A DNA stretch of 64,000 nt from Belliella calami (GTDB lineage Bacteria > Bacteroidota > Bacteroidia > Cytophagales > Cyclobacteriaceae). The DNA is taken from positions 124,001 through 188,000 of the forward strand of contig NZ_JAKZGS010000005.1 in the NCBI RefSeq assembly GCF_022549695.1, read 5' to 3'. Under the pieces are notes generated by a model. The model was not told the origin of the DNA. It saw nothing but the letters and a program-made list of their open reading frames with translations, and did no database searches. Made by a program: the position numbers and the translations under genes. This document shows, in pieces, positions 26,119-34,202 of the stretch (the stretch's first letter is position 1; each line of letters starts with the position of its first letter).

Positions 26119-26991
26119 ATGAAAAAAATTATTAAACCACTCATCACATGCTTGTATCTATTCCTTAGTGTAACTGTACTTTTTGCTTCTGAAGTAGAGA
26201 AAAAGTCACTTCTTTGGAAGATAAGCGGAAATGGACTTCAGGAAGATTCATTCCTTTTTGGTACCATCCATATCATCTGCGAAGATCAATTTCTGATGAA
26301 TAAAAAAATCGAATCAGCCCTCGAATCGTCCAAGCTTTTGGTCTTGGAATTTGACATGACAGATCAAGAGCAAATGGGACAATTGCAACAATTGTCTATG
26401 AATCCAAATTTTGAAAATATAAAAGGTCAATTCGAAGAAGCTCAAGCTGCTGCTTTAGATGAGTTCCTAAAAGAGAATTATGGTGCAGGCTTGGATCAAT
26501 TGGGGATTTTAAAGCCTTTTATTTTATCATCTATGGTCTTGATGAAGAGCTTGCCTTGTGAAAATCAAATTAGCTATGAGAATCATTTTATAGAAAAATC
26601 CAAAACTCTGGATTTAAAAGTAGATGGTTTGGAAACTGCTAAATCGCAGATGGAGATATTTGATAAGATTCCGATGAAACTACAAATAGATGAACTTGGA
26701 AAAATGATGCTGGAAGAAGATCGTGGCATGGGTGAGTTCAAAGAGTTAGTTGAAGCATATGTAAGTGAGGATATCGATACGCTCTATGACTTGATCACTG
26801 CAAGTGAATTATTCAGCGAATATGGCAATTTGCTTTTGGAAGATAGAAATAGAGCTTGGATTCCTAAAATAGAAGAGCTCATAAAAGAGAGCAGCGCATT
26901 CATAGCAGTTGGATCAGGTCATCTAAGTTCAGACACTGGTGTAATTCAGCTATTGCGAGATGCAGGATATACTGTTGAGGCAGTTGATTGA
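26119..26991 (+). CDS. TraB/GumN-family protein
   Basis: 290 residues with a signal peptide (to about residue 25, ..VTVLFAS). The family signature is at both ends: LLWKISGNGLQEDSFLFGTIHIICED (the G-T-x-H motif, residues about 30-55) and AFIAVGSGHLSSDTGVIQLLRDAGYTV (the G-x-x-H motif, about 258-284), plus LVLEFDM. These motifs are proposed to form a metal-dependent hydrolase active site; some members are thought to be peptidases. It is exported, in the periplasm. A bidirectional terminator follows. Confidence 0.9.
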   Translation: MKKIIKPLITCLYLFLSVTVLFASEVEKKSLLWKISGNGLQEDSFLFGTIHIICEDQFLMNKKIESALESSKLLVLEFDMTDQEQMGQLQQLSMNPNFENIKGQFEEAQAAALDEFLKENYGAGLDQLGILKPFILSSMVLMKSLPCENQISYENHFIEKSKTLDLKVDGLETAKSQMEIFDKIPMKLQIDELGKMMLEEDRGMGEFKELVEAYVSEDIDTLYDLITASELFSEYGNLLLEDRNRAWIPKIEELIKESSAFIAVGSGHLSSDTGVIQLLRDAGYTVEAVD

Positions 26992-27040
26992 TCGGACTAA
27001 TTTCCTATAAAAAAAATAGGTTGGAATAACTTTAAATTTA

Positions 27041-27072
27041 AAAAAAGAGACAGGAAAACCTGTCTCTTTTTT
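27041..27072. terminator. Bidirectional Rho-independent terminator
   Basis: Perfect 14-bp arms AAAAAAGAGACAGG and CCTGTCTCTTTTTT with a 4-nt loop, between the convergent TraB/GumN and SusD genes. Confidence 0.92.
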
Positions 27073-27086
27073 ATTGAAAAAGCTAG

Positions 27087-28865
27087 TTATGGAAAAGCCG
27101 GATCCTGAACTAAAGTAGGTTGCCCATCCTTAAATGACCGCTCTATTGCTTCCAAAGGGACTGGAAAAAACTCGTGAACTCCTTTTTGAAACTGGGCTGA
27201 TGACAAATAAGATCTTTTGGTTTTCTCAACAGAGAGATATTGAGTCATCACACTTTCCGCTACCCCCCATCTCTGTAGATCAAAGAATCTATGACCTTCC
27301 ATTGCGAACTCCAATCTATTCTCCATTCTAACTGCTTTTCTGGCTACATCTTGGTCTGTCCATGATGAATTGTATGTGTTGATCACATAGTTTGCAGCTG
27401 GTTCGCCATCTATTATTGTAAAATCATTCCTATCAGTACCTTGAATAGCACGAGGAACAAACCCATCAGGATTTGCAGCTCTGGTCCTGATTTGATTTAC
27501 CAGTCCTCTTGCTCTTTCAAGATTTCCGAGCTCTACCTCTACTTCAGCCAACCAAAGGATTACCATTCCCAATCGCATAATCCTATAGTTATTTGCAGAT
27601 AGCCTAGGGTTTGGTCCTATGCCAAAAAAGGCTGGTTCTGCTATATGTTTCTTAGGTGAATACGGACCTGCATAGGCTTGATCTCTGATAAAATCCCTGT
27701 TGTGGATCTTATAACCTTTAAATAAAATCCCTCTCCTACCTACTGTATGATCTAGTCTTGGATCAAGAGGATTTTGGTATGGAGTAAAAGTGGCATTCAA
27801 AGCTATTCCTTCATCACTGGTCACATCTTCATTATTGAAAGTATCCAGCAAAGGCAATCCATTTGCATCTGTCCGATAGGCATTTACCAAGTTTTGGGAA
27901 GGTTGATAAAATCCACAACATCCCCAAGGGTCAGTGTAAGGATAGTTCAATGTAGTTCCTTCATTGGCTGCTTGGGTAGTAGCGGAAGAAATTGAATATT
28001 GAATTTCAAAAATTGATTCTTCATTGTTCCTTCTACCTACAAGGAAGTTTTCTTCAAAAGTTGGCACCAATGAATACCCACCCAAAGTAATTATATCTTC
28101 CAATAGAGGTTTGGCTTCGCTCAATTTACCAATGTTTGCAGCTCCTGATTGAGGATCCCAGCCCTGAAACATTTTGGCTTTAGCCAAAAAAGCCATTGCA
28201 GCCCATTTTGTGGGTCTTCCGACTTCGGTCTGAGACTCTGGCAATACATTCATTGCTGCCTCAAAATCAGCTTCGATATTTGGCCAAATTTCCTTGTCGT
28301 TGGGAACTTTTGTACTCTCCAAATCTCCCAAATCAAAAGTTTCATCATCGATATACGGAGCTTTTCTCCACATTTTTCGCGCTTCAAAGTGATAAAACCC
28401 GCGTAAAAACCTTGCTTCAGCAATGATTTGAGCTCTTCTGGCATCTGAGATATCTTCCACTTGCTTTAGTGTGTTGATGGCGTCATTAGACCTTGCTATA
28501 CCTTTGTAAATTGCACGCCATTTGTTTCTAATGTGAAGATTTGTGGCTTGAAAGTCAAAAGTCTCCAGAAAAGATTGCTCAGGTTGATCTCCAGCATCTG
28601 TTCCTTTATATGCATCATCAGATACTACCCCGCCAAAAACCCAGTTTTCTATAGTGCCATTCCATCCTGATTGATTTTCCAATCCAAATCCATCTAACAT
28701 AGAATACGCTCCCAATAGAATTCCTTCTACACCTGCTGGGTTTGTCAACCCTTCTTCACTAAATTGCCCTTGTGGATCTGTTTCTAAGAAATCTTTGCTG
28801 CAAGAGAAGAAAACTACCCCAATCAAAATACTGACTACAAATATGTTTCTATATATATTTTTCAT
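27087..28865 (-). CDS. SusD/RagB-family nutrient-binding lipoprotein
   Basis: 592 residues. Lipoprotein signal peptide with FFSC at about residues 19-22, followed by SKDFLETDPQGQFSEEGL, a SusD start. Helical TPR-type repeats follow with RNKWRAIYKGIARSNDAINTL and AEARFLRGFYHFEARKMW. The C-terminus has the family marker RMENRLEFAMEGHRFFDLQRWG (about 528-550) and ends HEFFPVPLEAIERS. It binds the ligand on the cell surface and docks on the SusC gene product encoded 17 bp upstream. Substrate unknown: no carbohydrate-active or peptidase gene of a utilisation locus is next to it. Confidence 0.96.
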   Translation of the reverse strand: MKNIYRNIFVVSILIGVVFFSCSKDFLETDPQGQFSEEGLTNPAGVEGILLGAYSMLDGFGLENQSGWNGTIENWVFGGVVSDDAYKGTDAGDQPEQSFLETFDFQATNLHIRNKWRAIYKGIARSNDAINTLKQVEDISDARRAQIIAEARFLRGFYHFEARKMWRKAPYIDDETFDLGDLESTKVPNDKEIWPNIEADFEAAMNVLPESQTEVGRPTKWAAMAFLAKAKMFQGWDPQSGAANIGKLSEAKPLLEDIITLGGYSLVPTFEENFLVGRRNNEESIFEIQYSISSATTQAANEGTTLNYPYTDPWGCCGFYQPSQNLVNAYRTDANGLPLLDTFNNEDVTSDEGIALNATFTPYQNPLDPRLDHTVGRRGILFKGYKIHNRDFIRDQAYAGPYSPKKHIAEPAFFGIGPNPRLSANNYRIMRLGMVILWLAEVEVELGNLERARGLVNQIRTRAANPDGFVPRAIQGTDRNDFTIIDGEPAANYVINTYNSSWTDQDVARKAVRMENRLEFAMEGHRFFDLQRWGVAESVMTQYLSVEKTKRSYLSSAQFQKGVHEFFPVPLEAIERSFKDGQPTLVQDPAFP

Positions 28866-28882
28866 TTTTTCGATATTTAAGT

Positions 28883-31800
28883 TTAGAAAGTCACATTAAC
28901 TCCAAGGATCAAATTCCGTGAAACCGGCATAAAACCTCCGTCAAATCCTAGCGTATTATTGCTGTTTGTTTGAATTTCCGGGTTGGTACCTGAATAATTG
29001 GTGATAGTAAACAGATTTTGTCCTTGGAAATACACAGATGCTCTGCCCATTCCCAAGTTTGCCAATTTATCAGAAGGAAGATTATAAGTCAATTGTAGAT
29101 TTCTCAATCTGAAGAAAGATCCATCTTCGATAAAATAGGTAGAAGGCCTACTACTTACTTGATCATTGGAATCCATTATTGGAACTGTTCCACTTGGATT
29201 TGTCGGAGTCCATGCATCATACAAAGCTCTTTTGGACTTATTTCCTTGGAACGTATTGAAATCAGTCCAATATCTCATATAGTTGAATATATCATTGCCA
29301 ACAGAACCATTTCCAAATAGTGTCAAGTCCCAATTTTTATAACCAATATTGACATTGATACCATAGATGAAATCAGGATGAGGATTACCGATTATTGTCC
29401 TATCAGCATCAGTAATAATTCCATCACCATTTACATCTTCTACCTTGAATTTACCGACAGCATTGTAATTACCATATGGAGGATGCGCCGATACTTCTTC
29501 TTGATTTTGGAAAATCCCCAAATTATTGTAACCAAAGAATGAGGAAATTGGGAACCCTTGTTGTGTAACTGTGACAGCTGGAATTCTTGTAGATGCTCCA
29601 AATAGGACATTATCTTCATTGTCAGTGAGTCTATCAACATTGTTTCTATACATCGAATAGTTTGCAGAGACATCCAATCGAAGATCTCCTCCCAAAAAAG
29701 TCTCCCTATATCCGAGGTTCAAATCAATTCCCTTATTGGTCATCTGTCCAATGTTAACAAATGGAGCAATGGCATCTCCATGTCCGTAGCTGATAGGAAC
29801 TTGAAACAACATGTCTGTTGTAACTCTATTCCATAGATCAAATTCAAAGAAAAATTTTCCATCCAAAAATTCAGCATCAAGCCCTATATTGTTTGATGTA
29901 GTTGTTTCCCATCTTGCATTTGGGTTACCAAATCTAGCTGCATCAAATCCAAGAATCGGAGTAGATGATGAACCATCTAGAGGATAGCCTGAGTTAAATA
30001 TGTTTGTCCTATAAGTTGTATAAGCATTGTAATCTCCAATTAGCTGATTCCCCGTCTTTCCCCAACCATATCGGAGTTTCATATCACTTATAAAGGGAAG
30101 GGAATTCTTTACAAATTCTTCATCTGAAAGCCTCCAACCTAAGCTGAATGCAGGAAAAGTCGCATTTCTTGATGCTTGTAGAAACCTTGAGGAAGCATCA
30201 TTTCTAAGTATAAACTGAACCAGATATTTTCCATCATAATTGTAATTTATCTGGCCAAATTGGGAATACAGTCTGTAATCGTTCAGCACACTTCCGAAAT
30301 TTGTAGCTGTATTTGGATCTCCCAAATCAAGGTACCCAATCACAGGGACTGTCTCAAACGCATAGCGCTGTCTTTGGCCACCAAAAATCTCCCCAAATTC
30401 TTTGATTGCTTCAATTCCTACAAACACATCAAAATTATGGATATCATTGAAGGTTTTGGAATAGTTTACTGTGTTTGACCAAACCCATTGATACATGTAA
30501 TCATGTTCGGAGGTAGAACTGTTTACAAAATTTCCCTCCACATATTCTGGTTGAGGTCTTCCAATAAATCTCCCGCGATGGGTATTGGCATCAACACCAA
30601 AGCTTGTTTTGACTTCCAAATTTTCTATGATCTCATAAGAGGCATAAATATTACCAAAAGCTCTCAAAGAGAGATTCCTATTGTCACTCGCTCTTGCAAG
30701 CACAGCTACTGGATTGAAGTTGTTTCCAAGATTTGATCCTCTACTGCCTGCAAAATTCCCCATAATATCATAAACTGGTAGCAATGGATGCTGTAAAGAA
30801 GAGCTAAAAACAGCATTTTGTTCTGCATTGTTTCCTGCAACCCCATTTCCAAATCCACCTCTTCGATTTCCAACTGTGACAGAAAGATTCTCACCGATAG
30901 TAAGCTTGTTTTTCAAAGCTTTGAATTCTGTATTTGCACGGACAGAATACCGATCATAACCAATGTCTTTGACAATACCTTCTTGATTAAAGTAGTTGAC
31001 CGAAAGCGCATATCTGCCATTTTCTGTACCACCGGTAGCAGTGATTTGATAGCTTTGTATTGGAGCAGTCTGTGTTACCTCATTCCACCAATTGGTATCA
31101 GCTGACCTTGTTATGGGATATATATTACCAGGTTCCAATGCGTACAAATTTGGATTTACCCTTGGGTCTCCTTCCATGGCTCCACTTGGGAATACATAAT
31201 CAGGAATCCCAACTTCACCATTAGCACCCCAAGAGTATTGACCATGGGTTGGAGTTCTTCCATGAAGTGTATTGGATAGATAAAGGTACCTTCCTAGTTC
31301 TTCCGCATTTAGTGGGTCAGGACTTCTATCTGCTTTTTGAGAACCATAAAATGCATCAAATGAAATCGTAGGCTTGCCTACTTTCCCCCTTTTGGTTGTA
31401 ATAATTACTACTCCATTGGCTGCCCTTGATCCGTAGATTGATGCTGATGAGGCATCTTTCAGAATCTGAATAGATTCTATATCATTAGGATTGAGATTGC
31501 CTTGGTTTTGCGTAGGGACTCCATCTATTACATAAAGTGGATCATTGTTATTGATTGTGCCAAAACCACGAATCCTAACAGTTGCCCCACCTCCTGGTGT
31601 AGCATCATTGACTACTGTCACTCCTGCCGCTCTACCTTGAAGTTGCTGCGCAAATGTAGTAGCAGGCATTGAGAGTAAATCATCAGAACTTACTGATGCT
31701 ACTGCTCCAGTAATGTCTTTTCTTGACTGGGTTCCATATCCAGTTACCACAACTTCCTCAAGGCCGCTTATAGATTGGTCTAGCTTGACATTGATAGTAG

Positions 31801-32074
31801 ACTGACTTCCCACTCTTAATTCTACATTCGTAAATCCTATAAATGAAAAAACTAAAACAGAATTCTCATCGACGACATTTATCTCAAACTCTCCATCAAT
31901 GTTGGTTACTGTACCTGTAGAGGTTCCTTTTACCACTACAGTCGCTCCTGGCAAAGGATCACCAAAATCATCTGATACGACCCCTTTGATCAATTTCTGC
32001 TGTGCCAACAGGGTAGTTCCTGAAAATATCAGGAATACCAAACACACAATTGTTTTCTTGAAAATGTTTAACAT
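28883..32074 (-). CDS. SusC/RagA-family TonB-dependent importer
   Basis: 1063 residues. Signal peptide to about 25 (FSGTTLLAQQ). A carboxypeptidase-regulatory-like domain (about 28-108) has IKGVVSDDFGDPLPGATVVVKGT. Then a plug with LEEVVVTGYGTQSRKDITGAV and the SusC motif YVIDGVPTQNQGNLNPNDIESIQILKDASSASIYGSRAANGVV, and the barrel to the end (LILGVNVTF). Unlike the first SusC of the window it has no STN domain and no sigma/anti-sigma genes beside it, so regulation is by another route. It forms a pair with the SusD gene downstream and takes up an unidentified oligomer in a TonB-dependent way. Confidence 0.96.
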   Translation of the reverse strand: MLNIFKKTIVCLVFLIFSGTTLLAQQKLIKGVVSDDFGDPLPGATVVVKGTSTGTVTNIDGEFEINVVDENSVLVFSFIGFTNVELRVGSQSTINVKLDQSISGLEEVVVTGYGTQSRKDITGAVASVSSDDLLSMPATTFAQQLQGRAAGVTVVNDATPGGGATVRIRGFGTINNNDPLYVIDGVPTQNQGNLNPNDIESIQILKDASSASIYGSRAANGVVIITTKRGKVGKPTISFDAFYGSQKADRSPDPLNAEELGRYLYLSNTLHGRTPTHGQYSWGANGEVGIPDYVFPSGAMEGDPRVNPNLYALEPGNIYPITRSADTNWWNEVTQTAPIQSYQITATGGTENGRYALSVNYFNQEGIVKDIGYDRYSVRANTEFKALKNKLTIGENLSVTVGNRRGGFGNGVAGNNAEQNAVFSSSLQHPLLPVYDIMGNFAGSRGSNLGNNFNPVAVLARASDNRNLSLRAFGNIYASYEIIENLEVKTSFGVDANTHRGRFIGRPQPEYVEGNFVNSSTSEHDYMYQWVWSNTVNYSKTFNDIHNFDVFVGIEAIKEFGEIFGGQRQRYAFETVPVIGYLDLGDPNTATNFGSVLNDYRLYSQFGQINYNYDGKYLVQFILRNDASSRFLQASRNATFPAFSLGWRLSDEEFVKNSLPFISDMKLRYGWGKTGNQLIGDYNAYTTYRTNIFNSGYPLDGSSSTPILGFDAARFGNPNARWETTTSNNIGLDAEFLDGKFFFEFDLWNRVTTDMLFQVPISYGHGDAIAPFVNIGQMTNKGIDLNLGYRETFLGGDLRLDVSANYSMYRNNVDRLTDNEDNVLFGASTRIPAVTVTQQGFPISSFFGYNNLGIFQNQEEVSAHPPYGNYNAVGKFKVEDVNGDGIITDADRTIIGNPHPDFIYGINVNIGYKNWDLTLFGNGSVGNDIFNYMRYWTDFNTFQGNKSKRALYDAWTPTNPSGTVPIMDSNDQVSSRPSTYFIEDGSFFRLRNLQLTYNLPSDKLANLGMGRASVYFQGQNLFTITNYSGTNPEIQTNSNNTLGFDGGFMPVSRNLILGVNVTF

Positions 32075-32556
32075 ACGCTAGTTGTTTTGGGTTGGAAATT
32101 AAAATAAAATTATAATCAGATTTTTTATCTGCTCGGCAAATTCTAAAGTTGAAAAAATCAAAACTCATAGACAGGGAAGTAAAATAGAAAATGTTTAACT
32201 TCCTCCAGTTGATATTCAAACTACTAATGAGTCTTAATTTCAAAAATAAATTTATTCTTAAGATATTAATACTTTTCATAGTAAAATATAATTAAAATAA
32301 AAAAAACACAAAGTCTTAATACATTGATAATTTTTATAAACATCAATAATTCAAATATATATTTTTTTATTTATTAATATACACTAATCTAATTTTTTTA
32401 TGTATTGATTATAACATCCATTATTTTAATAAACTAATCACAAATTTTTTGATTGAAAATTCTCTTATACAAGAATTTGTAGCACTATTTGAGTATCAAA
32501 AACTTTAGAAGGTTCAGGTTCTAGCACCTATCAAACAAAGGATTGTTGGAAAAAAA

Positions 32557-32701
32557 TATGAGTATCCGCAATGTTGCACGTTGGCTAAGAAGCGGTTTTT
32601 TGTGTTGCGGATTCTCGTCACGGGACAACAGTCAACAGAACCTCAAAACATTCATCAATCATTCTATTGATTGGCTATGTGCAAGAAAGCGGATACACAT
32701 A
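32557..32701. repeat. 145-bp element with 13-bp terminal inverted repeats
   Basis: The left end TATGAGTATCCGC and right end GCGGATACACATA are inverted copies with one mismatch. Just inside the left end it shares ATCCGCAATGTTG exactly with the left end of the 242-bp element at 47214-47455, so it belongs to the same or a related family. An internal TTGCGGATTCTCG adds a further partial copy of the end. No ORF of note. The remainder of 32075-32556 is very AT-rich and must contain the susC promoter; I see no other feature in it. Confidence 0.6.
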
Positions 32702-32772
32702 AAAAAATTACCGTCTATAGGAAAGTAACGCGAATGCATGCTAAGCGATTTAAAACTAATGAACAGCCTACT

Positions 32773-33327
32773 TCATCGAATGATCCACAAAAAAAGCTTG
32801 TGCACTCGGCCATCTTCACCTTCGATTGTAACCATCTCATCAGGCTTCCAGTTTCCCATATCATAATTATGGGTAATCAATTTTGTTCCAGGTTTCATCT
32901 TTTGGATTAGGGGTCTCAGCTTGAGGTTAAGGTCTGGCCAGAGATATAAGACCAAAACAGTCGCTTCGCTAAAATCAACGGCAAATAAATCTCCTTGGAT
33001 AAATTCTACTAAATCTGAAACACCTTCTTGCGTAGCTAAAGAATCAGCCATCATTACCAATTCAGAATCGAGCTCCACTCCTACTGCTCTAGCTCCAAAT
33101 TCTTTGGCAGCTGCAATTGGAATTCTCCCATCTCCTGATCCCAAATCATATAAAACATCATTTTTAGATAAGTCAGCCAACTTCATCATTTTGTTCAAGA
33201 CAGACTGAGGAGTTGTGACATATGGCACTACATTGGCGAGATCACTTTCCAAACCTTGAGCAAATGCACTCGTGGAAAGTTCAACCTGAATTAAAAATAA
33301 CAATATAAACTTATAACTTAACTTCAT
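32773..33327 (-). CDS. Class I SAM-dependent methyltransferase with signal peptide
   Basis: 184 residues. The first ~24 residues look like a Sec signal peptide (KFILLFLIQVELSTSAFAQ). The body starts VPYVTTPQSVLNKMMKLADLSKNDVLYDLGSGDGRIPIAAAKEFGARAVGVELD, where DLGSGDGR is the SAM-binding motif I and VGVELD the acidic loop. It ends with KLITHNYDMGNWKPDEMV and HKLFLWII. The arrangement resembles the small FAM173/lysine-methyltransferase-like group that begins with the same P-[YF]-V-x-T-P segment. An exported SAM enzyme is odd because SAM is cytosolic; the N-terminus could instead be a membrane anchor. Substrate unknown. Single gene. Confidence 0.82.
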   Translation of the reverse strand: MKLSYKFILLFLIQVELSTSAFAQGLESDLANVVPYVTTPQSVLNKMMKLADLSKNDVLYDLGSGDGRIPIAAAKEFGARAVGVELDSELVMMADSLATQEGVSDLVEFIQGDLFAVDFSEATVLVLYLWPDLNLKLRPLIQKMKPGTKLITHNYDMGNWKPDEMVTIEGEDGRVHKLFLWIIR

Positions 33328-33406
33328 GTTCGTAATTGGAATTCAAAAGCATAGTGGATCCTAACCTAACGAATACCTTTTAACCTAAGTTATGATATGT
33401 TCAAAT

Positions 33407-33634
33407 TTATTCTTTAGGCTTCTTTAGAAGTGAAGACACTGTTTTATCACAGCAAACTTGGCATTTCTCAGCTTTTGGATTAACTGACAAGGCTTTTCTC
33501 AAAGCTTCATCTCCATTATTGAACGGACCCAAATAATCTCTGTCTAAAGGATCAGGTATTTTTGGACATTCTCTTTCATGGACAAAATAAACGCCCTCTA
33601 CATTACAATTCGAACTTAAATAAAAGAATTTCAT
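33407..33634 (-). CDS. Small cysteine-containing protein, possible zinc-ribbon-like
   Basis: 75 residues from the ATG at 33634. A GTG at 33676 would extend it by 14 residues across the palindrome at 33681, which argues for the later start. The sequence VYFVHERECPKIPDPLDRDYLGPFNNGDEALRKALSV..EKCQVCC has a single Cys, then a YLG-F-N-x-x-EA segment, then CxxCC. The H, C and CxxC spacing resembles small bacterial proteins related to the Ada-type metal-binding fold, but this is weak. I do not know its function. Confidence 0.6.
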   Translation of the reverse strand: MKFFYLSSNCNVEGVYFVHERECPKIPDPLDRDYLGPFNNGDEALRKALSVNPKAEKCQVCCDKTVSSLLKKPKE

Positions 33635-33680
33635 ATCTAAAATTGGTATTCCGGCCAAATGTACATCATCGAACACCCCA

Positions 33681-33708
33681 AAAAAATACCTACTAGTAGG
33701 TATTTTTT
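33681..33708. promoter_or_regulatory. Perfect 28-bp palindrome (operator-like)
   Basis: Symmetric around CTAG, core TACCTACTAGTAGGTA flanked by A6 and T6. It lies 47 bp upstream of the ATG of the small cysteine protein and 61 bp after the DUF4174 stop. The zero-loop symmetry fits a dimeric regulator (TetR-like) better than a terminator, although the A/T flanks make a weak terminator possible. Confidence 0.5.
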
Positions 33709-33769
33709 AAATTAAAATAAAATTAATTATATTTTTTAATAAAAAAATTACATAAAAAACTCTTTATTT

Positions 33770-34180
33770 TTAATAATTATCTCTTACATCCCTAATCCGC
33801 ATAGGCATTGTATCTATTTTCCTCATTGTCTTTCCCCAATTCAATTTAGAGTCTTCTTTTAATTTTACTCCCCCATCCAAACCAATCAAAACCCAACAAT
33901 CTTTTTTTGACCCCATTTTATATTTGGAGATTAATTCGTCCAGGTATTTTCCGGAAAAATCAACTTTTCTATTTGATTTGATCTCTTCACCAAAAATAAA
34001 ATATACAATCTTCCTTTCTTCAATTTCTACCATTAGACTGTCTGGAAGTTCGTAGGTAGAATCATTTTCTTTTGGAAAATAAAGAACAATCCTATTTTTC
34101 CACCTCAGGTGATCCAAGTCTCTAATTGTATCCTGCGGCTGAATATCAAACATCAAAAAACAAAACATCAATAAACCCAT
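33770..34180 (-). CDS. DUF4174-domain protein
   Basis: 136 residues. The start MGLLMFCFLMFD is a short hydrophobic leader. DUF4174 marks: LDHLRWKNRIVLYFPKEND near the N-terminus and WVLIGLDGGVKLKEDSKL..IDTMPMRIRDVR at the C-terminus, where G-x-DGG-x-K and the M-P-M-R-x-x-x-R end are typical. The domain is thought to be thioredoxin-fold-like without a CxxC, in exported proteins of unknown function. It follows the broken metallophosphoesterase gene by 22 bp. Confidence 0.8.
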   Translation of the reverse strand: MGLLMFCFLMFDIQPQDTIRDLDHLRWKNRIVLYFPKENDSTYELPDSLMVEIEERKIVYFIFGEEIKSNRKVDFSGKYLDELISKYKMGSKKDCWVLIGLDGGVKLKEDSKLNWGKTMRKIDTMPMRIRDVRDNY

Positions 34181-34202
34181 AACACTAATATTTGAAATTA
34201 AC

